A DNA stretch of 64,000 nt from an uncultured bacterium (GTDB lineage Bacteria > Spirochaetota > Leptospiria > Leptospirales > Leptonemataceae), in contig CALFVU010000004.1 in NCBI GenBank assembly GCA_937928085.1, positions 62,001 to 126,000 on the forward strand, given 5' to 3'. Shown here in pieces: positions 36,783 to 46,088 of the stretch. How positions within the stretch are numbered: the first letter of the stretch is position 1; each line of letters starts with the position of its first letter. The translations under genes and the position numbers were made by a program. The notes under the pieces were generated by a model. The model worked only from the letters and a program-made list of their open reading frames with translations, was not told the DNA's origin and made no database searches.

Positions 36783-38342
36783 TTTTTTTATACATTCAAA
36801 AGAAAAGAAAATTTGAACTTCTTTACCAAGCAGGAATTCGTTATTTTGTAAACGAACGTTATAAGTAATATCAAAATCTTCTCGATTAAGGATTGTAGTA
36901 CCCGTAAAACATAGTTTTAAAAGATTGAATGGATCCAGACTTTCTGAGGTTTGAATTAAATTTATGGAAATTGCTTTTGTCTTTCCTCGCATAAATAGAT
37001 TTCCATAAAGAATCCATTCATTTTTATCCTTAGAAGAAATCTCAGTACTTACAAAAATAATACTTGGATACTTTTCTATATCAAAAAAATCTGGAGAAAA
37101 TAGATGTTTATCTCGAGCATCCGAAAACGTTGTGATTTGTTTTATTGGTATAACCAGTTTTACCTTGGAATTCAAAAAATTCTTTACATCTAAATAAATT
37201 TCCGCATCAAAGTCTTTTACATAACCCAAAATATCAACACCTAGATGCTTAATTTTAAAAGTAATTTGGGAATGCATTTTATCTATTTCGAGAAGAGTTA
37301 AATCTTCAGGAATAGAAAATTCTAAATTTTTTTCTGGTGGTATGATTTCGCCAGTTCGTGTAGATGAATGAGGGGTTTTAGTGTAGAATTCATTATATCT
37401 TTTTTCTCTTTTTTCTTTTTCTTCATCAATAACATCGATTAGTTCATAAGAAGTTTGAACTTCTTTAAATCCTTTTAATTTTAAAAGAAATTTTTTACCT
37501 ACGATAAGTTTATTTTTAAGAATGTTATATAATGAATCAGAAATCAGTATATTTGTATTTGTTTTTTTATTAGCAGACTCTAATCGATTAGCTAAATTTA
37601 CTACATTTCCGATTCCAGTATATTGATTTTTTTTTCTATGTCCTAACATACCTAAAATTGCTTTTCCATAAGCAATACCAATCCGAACAGAAAACTCTCG
37701 ATTTAGATTGGCTTTTAAATATTCATTAAATTTTTTAGTAATTTCTAACATTTTGATCCCACTATAAACTCCATCCAAACAAAATTCAAGAGTAGGTTTA
37801 CGGTTATCAATGCCAAAAATAGCCATTAACGAATCTCCAATAAACTTGTCTATCAATCCTCCATTGATAAGGACTAAATCTCCAATTAAGTTAAAATATC
37901 GATTTAAATAGAAAAATACATCATAAGGTAATTCTTCTTCTACAAATTTTGTAAAATTCTGAATATCTAAAAAAAGTACAACTACTTCGTTATATACACC
38001 TTGTAAGTACTCAGAAAATTCTTCCTGTGCTATCTGAGCATCATATTCGTCCAAAACCAGTCTTCGCAGTTTAACATTACCTAAAAGAATTGTTTGACAT
38101 GCTAAACGAATTCTTTCATCCCAACCTTTCTTTTTTGCTAATGCGATTTCTAATGAATTTCTGGGTGAAACATTTTCTATACCTTCTAAAATCTCAACTC
38201 TACAAGTAGAACATTGAGCTTCTCCAAAACATACATGAGTATGAGGTATTTGATTTTTTAAAGAGATTTGAAGTATTGAGAGATTTTCATCTTCTTCGAC
38301 TTTAATCTTATCTGGCAAATATTCTACAACAATTTTCCCCAT
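36777..38342 (-). CDS. Three-domain fusion: [2Fe-2S] ferredoxin, class III adenylate cyclase, YceI
   Basis: Start set at ATG 38342; the frame extends to a TTG at 38390. The 521-residue protein has three domains. Residues 1-95 are an adrenodoxin-type ferredoxin with Cys38, Cys44, Cys47 and Cys82. Residues about 118-310 are a nucleotide cyclase with metal Asp in FLDIQNFTKF and DKFIGDSLMAIFG, the substrate Lys in DKF, Thr in YTGIGN, and Asn/Arg in VVNLANRLE, a complete adenylate-type set. Residues about 355-521 are a YceI lipocalin-like domain (LLEIDKMHSQITFKIKHLG, FFDIEKYPSIIFVST, TTILNREDFDI). The ferredoxin-cyclase pair is familiar from Leptospira; I do not recall YceI on its end. No signal peptide, so the YceI domain is cytoplasmic. 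Confidence 0.88.
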   Translation of the reverse strand: MGKIVVEYLPDKIKVEEDENLSILQISLKNQIPHTHVCFGEAQCSTCRVEILEGIENVSPRNSLEIALAKKKGWDERIRLACQTILLGNVKLRRLVLDEYDAQIAQEEFSEYLQGVYNEVVVLFLDIQNFTKFVEEELPYDVFFYLNRYFNLIGDLVLINGGLIDKFIGDSLMAIFGIDNRKPTLEFCLDGVYSGIKMLEITKKFNEYLKANLNREFSVRIGIAYGKAILGMLGHRKKNQYTGIGNVVNLANRLESANKKTNTNILISDSLYNILKNKLIVGKKFLLKLKGFKEVQTSYELIDVIDEEKEKREKRYNEFYTKTPHSSTRTGEIIPPEKNLEFSIPEDLTLLEIDKMHSQITFKIKHLGVDILGYVKDFDAEIYLDVKNFLNSKVKLVIPIKQITTFSDARDKHLFSPDFFDIEKYPSIIFVSTEISSKDKNEWILYGNLFMRGKTKAISINLIQTSESLDPFNLLKLCFTGTTILNREDFDITYNVRLQNNEFLLGKEVQIFFSFECIKKL

Positions 38343-38399
38343 ATAAAACTTCAAAAATCGAAAAATAAAAATGTCAACTAATAAATACAATTAGTAAAT

Positions 38400-38924
38400 T
38401 TATGTTTGCATACTCTCTTTTAGTCTTTGTAAACTTTCTTGAATAGAAATACCCGATTGTTTTAGCTTTTGAAATTCTAATAAAAGTTTATATTCGGGTG
38501 TAATTCCTAATTTATGAAAATCAAATTGTAAAAAAATTGCTGTTGCTGTAGTGTATATGATATCATCCGAAAATACTTTTGCCTCTACATAGATTTTTCT
38601 TTTTTCCAATTTTTCTAAATTCGATTGAATATAATGAGTTTTATACAAAGGTACAGGCTTTTTATATGTAATTTCAAAATGTTGTGTCATCCCAAAATAA
38701 CCCGAAAGAAACATAATTGCTCCCATAGCTTCATCCAAAATGCTTGCTAAATAACCTCCGTGAACATGATTTGGAGGACCTTCTACGGTTTTGTCGGGAG
38801 TAAATTCTAAAAAAAATAAATTCTTTTCTTCGTTATAAAATGCTTTTAATTCTTTCTCTTTGTGTAAATTATAAACAAAGCGAGAATAATAAAAGGGCAA
38901 TTCAAAAGAATTTGGTGGTATCAT
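38400..38924 (-). CDS. PaaI/4HBT hot-dog thioesterase
   Basis: A 174-residue hot-dog-fold protein. The motif GPPNHVHGGYLASILDEAMG contains the HGG and the acidic residue used by PaaI-type acyl-CoA thioesterases, followed by FEITYKKPVPLY and the strand IYVEAKVFSDD. A ~30-residue C-terminal helical extension is extra. Substrate unknown. It lies upstream of the ferredoxin-cyclase gene in the same direction, about 60 bases apart, and may share its transcript. Confidence 0.82.
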   Translation of the reverse strand: MIPPNSFELPFYYSRFVYNLHKEKELKAFYNEEKNLFFLEFTPDKTVEGPPNHVHGGYLASILDEAMGAIMFLSGYFGMTQHFEITYKKPVPLYKTHYIQSNLEKLEKRKIYVEAKVFSDDIIYTTATAIFLQFDFHKLGITPEYKLLLEFQKLKQSGISIQESLQRLKESMQT

Positions 38925-39002
38925 AATTTTAACATATTAAAACTGATTTTTTTGTCAATTTATAAAAACCTTTAATGGAACACAGAAAATAAAAAAATTT
39001 TT

Positions 39003-40565
39003 TTATTTTTCAAATGCATATATATCAAAAACTATTTTTCCCCTAACATAAATAGACTTTTTTTTGAATTGATAACCAATCATTTTTAGTTTTTTTAATA
39101 ATTCTTCTTTAACTAGTTCATCTTCATAAAAAAATCTATCTGTTTGGTTTTTGTCATATTGATTTACATATTGATCTAAATTTGAATCAAAAAAAGAATG
39201 AAACACAAGAATTCGAGAAAATTGATTATTATTATGGATGATTTCTACTGCTTCTTCTATCTCTGAAAGATATTCTAAAATAATCACTTTATTTTCCATT
39301 AGATAAGCACCAAAAATAGCTGGGGGAAAATTAGAATGAAAAATCCAAACAGTGTTTTTCTTATACTCTTCTGGAATTTGATGATAAATTAAAGTAGAAT
39401 CTCTATTTATTTTTAAAATAAGTTTATTATAATATTGATACGAAAAATATGCACTAAAAGAAAATAAAACTATAATGATTAAAACATATTTTTTTGCTTT
39501 TAATAAATTTTCTTTTTTTAGAAAATCATATAATAAAAAAGAAGGAATGATTAAACTTGAAAGATATCTAGTACCATAATCTAAATTCGAATCATTAGGT
39601 GACAAAATTACGATGCATATAAGGGAAAGCAAAATCGAAAGAAATTGAATTTTCCAAAATAAGTCTAATTTTTTAAAATAAAAAAAAGTAAACACATAAA
39701 TAAAAGCTATTATCGGCATATATTGAAAAAAACCAACTCGAAAAGAATCACCCCACAATAAACTGATAATATTTATCAACTTAGATATATCTTTAAAATT
39801 AAATATTAAATTTCGACTCACTACAAATCTTTGCCCCAAAAGATGATTATAAAAATATACATTCAAATACATAAGTAAAATTAAAGAAAATATTATACCA
39901 AAACCATAAAAAAGATGATATTTTTTATTTTGATCAAACATTATTAAGAATCCTAATACAAAAAAAAGATAAAAAATACCTTCTAAACGGAAATAAAAAT
40001 TGAAACCTGTTAAGAAACCTAAAACAAAACTAATACTCAAAGTAATAGTATTTTTTTTTAATTTTGACTGATATAACCAAAAAAAACTTAAAAAAAATAT
40101 CTGAAAAGCTAAATCTAAAAAAGTATAAAATTGGAAAAAAAGGGGTGTAAAAAAAAATAAAATTAATATTAATTTCTGATCTACAAATTTGGATTTATAC
40201 AAAATCCACATTGTAAGTAAAAATAAAATTTGTGTAAGCCATAATATCCATTTAGGATTTAAAAAATGAATCAAAATTGCATTTATATAGCTTAAAGAAA
40301 AAGGGAAAGCACCAACAATCTCTCCATTTCTTCTTTCCATTGTATTACTTATAAAAAAATATTTACAATAATTAAATTCAGAAAGCCATTGACAACGAAT
40401 TTTATCATCTCTATAACTATTATGAATTGTTGCTACACCTTGAAAATATTTAGTTGAATTATCAGCATAAAATAAAATATTTTCATCTATTATATAGTTA
40501 TTTAAAAGAAAAAAACAAATAATGATTATAGAAAAACTATATAGAGATTTTATTTTTTTAAACAT
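39003..40565 (-). CDS. Polytopic membrane protein, GT-C-like, unassigned
   Basis: A 520-residue protein with about 11 hydrophobic segments and a soluble C-terminal ~120 residues. The first periplasmic loop (FYADNSTKYFQGVATIHN) carries an acidic residue after TM1, as in GT-C glycosyltransferases, and residues near 340 read NLDYGTRYLSSLIIPSFLLYD, a recurring motif in such proteins. The precise family and substrate are not recognised. Divergent from the beta-lactamase-fold gene. Confidence 0.6.
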   Translation of the reverse strand: MFKKIKSLYSFSIIIICFFLLNNYIIDENILFYADNSTKYFQGVATIHNSYRDDKIRCQWLSEFNYCKYFFISNTMERRNGEIVGAFPFSLSYINAILIHFLNPKWILWLTQILFLLTMWILYKSKFVDQKLILILFFFTPLFFQFYTFLDLAFQIFFLSFFWLYQSKLKKNTITLSISFVLGFLTGFNFYFRLEGIFYLFFVLGFLIMFDQNKKYHLFYGFGIIFSLILLMYLNVYFYNHLLGQRFVVSRNLIFNFKDISKLINIISLLWGDSFRVGFFQYMPIIAFIYVFTFFYFKKLDLFWKIQFLSILLSLICIVILSPNDSNLDYGTRYLSSLIIPSFLLYDFLKKENLLKAKKYVLIIIVLFSFSAYFSYQYYNKLILKINRDSTLIYHQIPEEYKKNTVWIFHSNFPPAIFGAYLMENKVIILEYLSEIEEAVEIIHNNNQFSRILVFHSFFDSNLDQYVNQYDKNQTDRFFYEDELVKEELLKKLKMIGYQFKKKSIYVRGKIVFDIYAFEK

Positions 40566-40596
40566 AAAATTATCTTTAATTATTTTTTATGCTTAT

Positions 40597-40650
40597 ATGA
40601 CAATTAAAAAAATAAATATTTTTATGACAATTAAAAAAAAATATATTTTT
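40597..40650 (+). repeat. Two 27-base tandem copies at a gene start
   Basis: 40597-40623 and 40624-40650 are head-to-tail copies differing at 2 of 27 positions. Each begins ATGACAATTAAAAAAA and encodes MTIKK plus four residues, so the duplication has created two alternative in-frame start codons for the following exported protein. Confidence 0.8.
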
Positions 40651-41322
40651 ATTTTAATTTTTTTACATTTTTCCTTTCTTTATGCTAAAGAAGAAATTTG
40701 TATTTTAGAGACAAATTATTATTTTAGCATCCAACAATTTTTCAACAAAGAAAATTGTCCAAATTCTATACTCAAAAAACAAGTTTCTTCGGGATCCATA
40801 TTTAAAATTTTTATTGCATCAGCAGGTTTTTACTTCCAAGTCTTAACTCCAACAAAAGAAAATCAAGAAATATTAAATCAAAAATTCATTGTTTCAGATA
40901 ATCCCTATTTTATAGATTTAATAAAAAAAATAAATAAGGAAAAATTTATAAATTTTTTAAATAAAGAATTTAAAGAATATTTTAACAAAAACATTACTAT
41001 TAAAGACTTTCCAGATGATTTTAGTTTTGTTTATGGGGGAAAGCTAAAATTTTATCCAAAAGAGATCCATCAATGGTTTGTAAAGCTTGCTTTTGATAAC
41101 AAAGAATTTATCCAATTAGTTTTTCAAGCTTTACATCATAAAGAGGATTCGATAAGTTTTTATGGAAAAAGTGGAACATGGGGTGGTGCTGCTTGGTATT
41201 GCGGAGTTGGACAATCAAAGGAAAATTTAAAAATCATTTGTGTTTTAGTTCCATATACTTTCGAATGGAAACCGGCAAAAGAAAAGGCTTATCGAGTCTT
41301 TCTAGAATACATAAAAAACTAA
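40624..41322 (+). CDS. Exported serine beta-lactamase/transpeptidase-fold protein
   Basis: Start taken at ATG 40624, which gives a clean signal peptide (basic MTIKKK, hydrophobic core, LYA cut near residue 21); ATG 40597 adds a duplicated 9-residue piece. The 232-residue protein has SxxK at Ser58-Lys61 (SGSIFK), Ser91-Asp-Asn93 as an SxN-type motif, and KSG at Lys182 (YGKSGTW), in the order and spacing of class D-like beta-lactamases. It could act on peptidoglycan or beta-lactams, or be a sensor domain; resistance cannot be claimed. Confidence 0.65.
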   Translation: MTIKKKYIFILIFLHFSFLYAKEEICILETNYYFSIQQFFNKENCPNSILKKQVSSGSIFKIFIASAGFYFQVLTPTKENQEILNQKFIVSDNPYFIDLIKKINKEKFINFLNKEFKEYFNKNITIKDFPDDFSFVYGGKLKFYPKEIHQWFVKLAFDNKEFIQLVFQALHHKEDSISFYGKSGTWGGAAWYCGVGQSKENLKIICVLVPYTFEWKPAKEKAYRVFLEYIKN

Positions 41323-41391
41323 ATTTTTATAAACACCCAATTCTTTTACTTTTTTGATTTACAATCTCTAAAAACAATAAATTTTGATTTT

Positions 41392-43086
41392 ATGCAAAAT
41401 TTAAAAAAATTAAATTATCGTTCTTATGTAATAACACAAGGTGATGTTAGAGCCCCAAATCGTTCAATGCTAAGAGCTGTGGGTTTTTCCGATGAAGATT
41501 TTAATAAACCTATTTGTGGAGTAGCTAGTGCTTTTAGTACGATTACCCCATGTAATTCTGGAATCAAAATTTTAGAAGAAGCAGCTGTACGCGGTATTTA
41601 TAAAGCGGGAGGTATGCCACAAGTATTTGGTACTATCACGGTTTCTGACGGTATTTCTATGGGCACCGAAGGAATGAAGTACTCTTTAATTAGTCGTGAA
41701 GTAATTGCGGATGCTATTGAAACTGTTTGTAATGCGCAAAGAATGGATGGATTATTAGCCATTGGTGGATGTGATAAAAATATGCCGGGTGCTTTGATTG
41801 CTATGGCTAGATTAAATATACCTTCTATTTTCGTTTACGGAGGAACAATCTTGCCCGGTTATTATAACGGTAAGGAATTAAATATTGTTTCTGTATTCGA
41901 AGCTGTGGGAGAATATAACAGTGGAAAAATTACAAAACATGAATTTTTACAAATAGAAAAAAATGCAATTCCCGGTCCTGGAAGTTGTGGAGGTATGTAT
42001 ACAGCAAATACCATGTCTTCTGCTATCGAAGCTCTAGGTATGAGTTTGCCATATAGTTCCACTATGCCTGCAGTTTCTTCCGAAAAAGAACGATCTACGA
42101 TGGAAGCAGGAGAAGCACTTATTTATTTAATTGAAAATCAAATTACTCCTTCGAAAATTTTAACAAGAAAAGCTTTCGAAAATGCAATTGCGGTAGTGAT
42201 GGCTATTGGTGGATCAACAAATGCGGTTTTACACCTTTTAGCTATTGCAAAAGCAATGAAAGTTCCTCTATCGATCGATGATTTCGAAACGATTGCAAGA
42301 AAAGTACCCCATATAGTAGATACAAAACCTTCTGGCCGTTATTTAGCAGTTCATCTTCATCAATATGGGGGAATTCCAAAAATTATGAAAATCTTACTTA
42401 ATGCAGGACTTTTACATGGAGATTGTTTAACCGTCACAGGTAAAACAATAGAAGAAAATTTAAAAGAGATTTCTCCAGATATACCTAAAGATCAAGATAT
42501 TATTTATAATTTAGAAAAACCATTATATAAAAGGGGGCATATTGTTATCTTAAAAGGTAATCTTGCTCCTGGAGGTGCGGTTGCAAAAATTTCTGGCGTT
42601 AAACATTTTTCTATTACAGGCCCTGCAAAAGTGTTTGATTCAGAAGAAGAATGTATGGATGCAATTCTAAATAATAACATTCAAGAAGGTGATGTAATTG
42701 TAATACGATACGAAGGGCCAAAAGGTGGTCCTGGAATGAGGGAAATGTTAGCTCCTACTTCTGCCCTAATTGGAAAAGGATTGGGTGATAAAGTAGGACT
42801 AATTACTGATGGAAGATTTTCTGGTGGTACTTATGGAATGGTTGTTGGTCATGTATCACCCGAAGCTGCTGTAGGAGGTCCGATTGCATTTGTAAAAAAT
42901 GGCGATATAATCACCATTAATGCTGAAAAAAACGAATTAAGTATTTCTTTATCAAATGAAGAATTGGAAAAACGCAAAAAAGAATGGATTCCACCAAAAC
43001 CTAAATATACTTCTGGAATCATGTATAAATATTACAAATTAGTTGGTTCCGCCGAATTCGGTGCTTGTACAGACGAATTTGAATAA
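41392..43086 (+). CDS. ilvD: Dihydroxy-acid dehydratase
   Basis: Dehydrates dihydroxyisovalerate and dihydroxymethylvalerate in valine, leucine and isoleucine synthesis. The 564-residue protein carries the Fe-S/Mg site residues in [24 protein letters not shown] (Cys and the carbamylated-Lys position) and [14 protein letters not shown], and the C-terminal [20 protein letters not shown]. ilvC and ilvB are not present. The next gene, an acyl-CoA mutase, begins 15 bases later, so the two are in one operon. Confidence 0.96.
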   Translation: MQNLKKLNYRSYVITQGDVRAPNRSMLRAVGFSDEDFNKPICGVASAFSTITPCNSGIKILEEAAVRGIYKAGGMPQVFGTITVSDGISMGTEGMKYSLISREVIADAIETVCNAQRMDGLLAIGGCDKNMPGALIAMARLNIPSIFVYGGTILPGYYNGKELNIVSVFEAVGEYNSGKITKHEFLQIEKNAIPGPGSCGGMYTANTMSSAIEALGMSLPYSSTMPAVSSEKERSTMEAGEALIYLIENQITPSKILTRKAFENAIAVVMAIGGSTNAVLHLLAIAKAMKVPLSIDDFETIARKVPHIVDTKPSGRYLAVHLHQYGGIPKIMKILLNAGLLHGDCLTVTGKTIEENLKEISPDIPKDQDIIYNLEKPLYKRGHIVILKGNLAPGGAVAKISGVKHFSITGPAKVFDSEEECMDAILNNNIQEGDVIVIRYEGPKGGPGMREMLAPTSALIGKGLGDKVGLITDGRFSGGTYGMVVGHVSPEAAVGGPIAFVKNGDIITINAEKNELSISLSNEELEKRKKEWIPPKPKYTSGIMYKYYKLVGSAEFGACTDEFE

Positions 43087-43101
43087 AAAAAGGGTAGCAA
43101 C

Positions 43102-45123
43102 ATGGAAAGAAAAAAACATTTACTTTATGACGAAAACGGAAATATCATAAAAGATAAACCTTGGATTTTTCGAACATATGCGGGTCATACAAATGTTTGG
43201 GAAACTAATAAACTTTACAGAGAAGGATTAAAACGAGGTCAAACTGGTTTATCCATTGCTTTTGATTTACCTACTCAATGTGGATATTCTTCGGATCATC
43301 CTTTAGCTTTACCAGAAATCGGAAAAGTAGGAGTTCCTATCAATTCTTTGGATGACTTCCATATCCTTTTTGAAGAGATTCCCATCGAACAGATGAACAC
43401 TTCTATGACCATCAATGCAACTTCTATGTGGTTATTATCGTTATATATTGCATTAGCCAAAGAAAGGAATATTGACATCTCGTTATTACAAGGCACAACT
43501 CAAAATGATCTTGTAAAAGAATATCTAGCTAGAGGAACGTATATTTTTCCTCCCGAACCCAGTTTTCGTTTAATAAGTGAAATGTATGAATATTGTATTG
43601 AGTATCTTCCTAAGTTTAATCCTTCGAATATTTGTTCTTATCATTTACAAGAAGCAGGAGCAACTCCTGTACAAGAATTAGCTTATGCTCTTTCTAATGC
43701 CATTGGACTTTTAGACACGATTCAAGAAAGAAAAAAAGTCAACAAAGAGAATTTTGATAAAATTGTAGGAAGAATTAGCTTTTTTGTAAATTCTGGTATT
43801 CGATTTATTGAAGAAATGTGCAAAATGAGAGCTTTTGTTGAATTATGGGACGAAATTACTTTAGAAAGATATAATGTTCAAAATCCAAAATATAGAATTT
43901 TTCGATATGGTGTACAAGTAAACTCATTAGGCTTAACAGAAAAACAACCAGAAAATAATGCTTGGCGTATTCTTATAGAAGCTTTGGGAGTAACGTTAAG
44001 TAGAAAAGCTCGATGTCGTGCTTTACAATTACCTGCATGGAACGAAGCTTTGTCGCTACCAAGACCCTGGGATCAACAATGGTCATTACGATTACAACAA
44101 ATTTTGGCATACGAAACCGACCTTTTAGAATATCCTGATATTTTTGATGGAAGCTATGTCATCGAATCAAAAGTAAATGAATTAAAAGAGCAAGCAAAAC
44201 AAGAAATTGATAAAATTTTAAACATGGGAGGAATTCGCGTAGCTGTAGAATCAGGTTATATCAAATCCCAATTAGTGAAATCTATGGCAGAAAGAATGAG
44301 TAAAATCAATTCTGGAGAAATTATTGTAGTAGGATTAAACAAATGGACAGAAGGATTACCTTCTCCTCTACAAGCTGGTGATGGAGGTATTTTTAAAGTA
44401 GATCCCGAAGCTGCTAAAAAAACTTTAGAAGCTCTTGAAAAAACCAAAAAAAGCAGAAATCCAAATAAAGTAAAAGAAGCCTTAGAATACTTAAAAGAAT
44501 GTGCTAGGAAAGGAGAAAATTTAATGATTCCTTCCATTGAATGTGCTTTAGCAAGAGTGACGACGGGAGAATGGGCAGATGCTTTACGAGAAGTTTTTGG
44601 AGAGTATCGCCCACCTACTGGAATCGAAGGGCAAAAATTATATTTAGAAAACGAAAGAGTACAACGATTAAGAGAAAGAGTAGAACAATTTACAAAACTT
44701 AAAGGTAGAAGACCCCGTATTGTTGTAGGAAAACCCGGTTTGGACGGACATTCAAATGGTGCAGAAATGATTGCTGTTTCTGCAAAACATAGCGGTTTTG
44801 ATGTAATTTATTCTGGTATTCGACTGACTCCATATGAAATAGTTACTACAGCAGTCGAAGAAAATGCAGATCTTATTGGAATTTCTATTCTGTCTGGATC
44901 GCATAAAGAATTAACTCAAGAAATTATCAATGAATTAAAAAAACTCAATGCATTTTATGAAATCCCGGTGATTGTAGGAGGAATTATTCCTAAAGCTGAT
45001 TTTGATTTTCTATTTTCTTTGGGAGTCAAACAGATCTTCACACCATCTGATTTTCAACTAATTGAAATTATGGAAAAATTTATGGACATTATAGAAGAGA
45101 AAGAAAAACTTTTGGCAAAATAA
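43102..45123 (+). CDS. ecm: Coenzyme B12-dependent ethylmalonyl-CoA mutase-type protein (Ecm/MeaA)
   Basis: A 673-residue single-chain mutase with TIM-barrel substrate domain (1-~535) and cobalamin domain (VGKPGLDGHSNGAEMI, with DxHxxG, at about 545). Segments such as FRTYAGH, IAFDLPTQCGYSSDHPLA, QVNSLGLTEKQPENN and LPRPWDQQWSLRLQQILAYE match ethylmalonyl-CoA mutases such as that of Rhodobacter. Methylmalonyl-CoA mutase has FDLATH in place of FDLPTQ. In the ethylmalonyl-CoA pathway Ecm forms methylsuccinyl-CoA. The partner crotonyl-CoA carboxylase/reductase is not in the window, so the in vivo substrate is uncertain. Followed after 2 bases by meaB. Confidence 0.85.
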   Translation: MERKKHLLYDENGNIIKDKPWIFRTYAGHTNVWETNKLYREGLKRGQTGLSIAFDLPTQCGYSSDHPLALPEIGKVGVPINSLDDFHILFEEIPIEQMNTSMTINATSMWLLSLYIALAKERNIDISLLQGTTQNDLVKEYLARGTYIFPPEPSFRLISEMYEYCIEYLPKFNPSNICSYHLQEAGATPVQELAYALSNAIGLLDTIQERKKVNKENFDKIVGRISFFVNSGIRFIEEMCKMRAFVELWDEITLERYNVQNPKYRIFRYGVQVNSLGLTEKQPENNAWRILIEALGVTLSRKARCRALQLPAWNEALSLPRPWDQQWSLRLQQILAYETDLLEYPDIFDGSYVIESKVNELKEQAKQEIDKILNMGGIRVAVESGYIKSQLVKSMAERMSKINSGEIIVVGLNKWTEGLPSPLQAGDGGIFKVDPEAAKKTLEALEKTKKSRNPNKVKEALEYLKECARKGENLMIPSIECALARVTTGEWADALREVFGEYRPPTGIEGQKLYLENERVQRLRERVEQFTKLKGRRPRIVVGKPGLDGHSNGAEMIAVSAKHSGFDVIYSGIRLTPYEIVTTAVEENADLIGISILSGSHKELTQEIINELKKLNAFYEIPVIVGGIIPKADFDFLFSLGVKQIFTPSDFQLIEIMEKFMDIIEEKEKLLAK

Positions 45124-45125
45124 AT

Positions 45126-46088
45126 ATGATATCCACAATGCAAAAAGAAGATATACGCGAATTAGTGTTTAAAGCAAAGGAAGGTGATAAGTTTTCTATT
45201 GCGAAACTTATTTCTATTTTCGAAAATACAAAACCTGAATATTTTGAATTTAAAAAAGAAGCTATACAATTACTTAGTCAAAATAGTAACTCGAAAGGTT
45301 TTTTTATAGGAATGACTGGGACACCTGGAGTAGGAAAATCTTCTTTAATAGGTAGAATCTCTCTTGAACTATTAAAAAAAATTAAAAAAAGAATTGCAAT
45401 ATTAGCCATAGATCCTTCTAGTGAAATTTCAGGAGGTTCTTTACTTGGAGATAGAACTCGATTTAGACTACCTTATTACGAAAGTAGAATATATTTCCGA
45501 AGCCAACCCTCCAATAATGAATTAGGTGGTTTAGGAAAGCATACTTTTGATGTTTGTAGAGTTCTGTATTATCTTTTTGATGTTATTTTTATCGAAACGA
45601 TAGGCATCGGACAAAGCGAAATCGAAATCAAAAAAATTGCAGATTATTTGTTTTTAATCTTACAACCATTAACGGGGGATCAAATTCAATTTATGAAAGC
45701 TGGAATCATGGAAGTACCCGATGCTTTTATAATCAACAAATGGGACGAAAAAAAAGAATCATTCAAAATCTATTATGCATTACAAAATTCTTTAAATTTT
45801 ATTACTCCTGATTCTAAAGAAATTTCGATTTTTCCCGTAAGCGCTCATACTGGTTATGGAATAGAGAATCTTGTTGATTTTATAATAAAAATTTCTGAGC
45901 AAAGTCCTAAATCCTTACAAGAGAAAGAAAAATATTTTTTTCTTAAGTGGGTACAAAAAGAATATGGAAATAAAGGAATTGAATTTTTAAATCAAATTGG
46001 AGGTATAGAGCAATGGTTTACATTTTATCCTTTCTTTGATTTAGCTATAGAAAAATTTTCTACTATTAAATACATTTATGAACCATAA
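45126..46088 (+). CDS. meaB: MeaB/ArgK-type G3E GTPase, mutase chaperone
   Basis: A 320-residue GTPase that loads and protects B12 in acyl-CoA mutases. It has P-loop MTGTPGVGKSSLIGRI, DPSSEISGGSLLGDRTR (switch region), ETIGIGQSEIEI and guanine-binding NKWD. Placement 2 bases after the ecm stop gives a direct partner; it may also serve the MutA-containing methylmalonyl-CoA mutase at the left edge. Its end overlaps the ddl start by 11 bases. Confidence 0.94.
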   Translation: MISTMQKEDIRELVFKAKEGDKFSIAKLISIFENTKPEYFEFKKEAIQLLSQNSNSKGFFIGMTGTPGVGKSSLIGRISLELLKKIKKRIAILAIDPSSEISGGSLLGDRTRFRLPYYESRIYFRSQPSNNELGGLGKHTFDVCRVLYYLFDVIFIETIGIGQSEIEIKKIADYLFLILQPLTGDQIQFMKAGIMEVPDAFIINKWDEKKESFKIYYALQNSLNFITPDSKEISIFPVSAHTGYGIENLVDFIIKISEQSPKSLQEKEKYFFLKWVQKEYGNKGIEFLNQIGGIEQWFTFYPFFDLAIEKFSTIKYIYEP

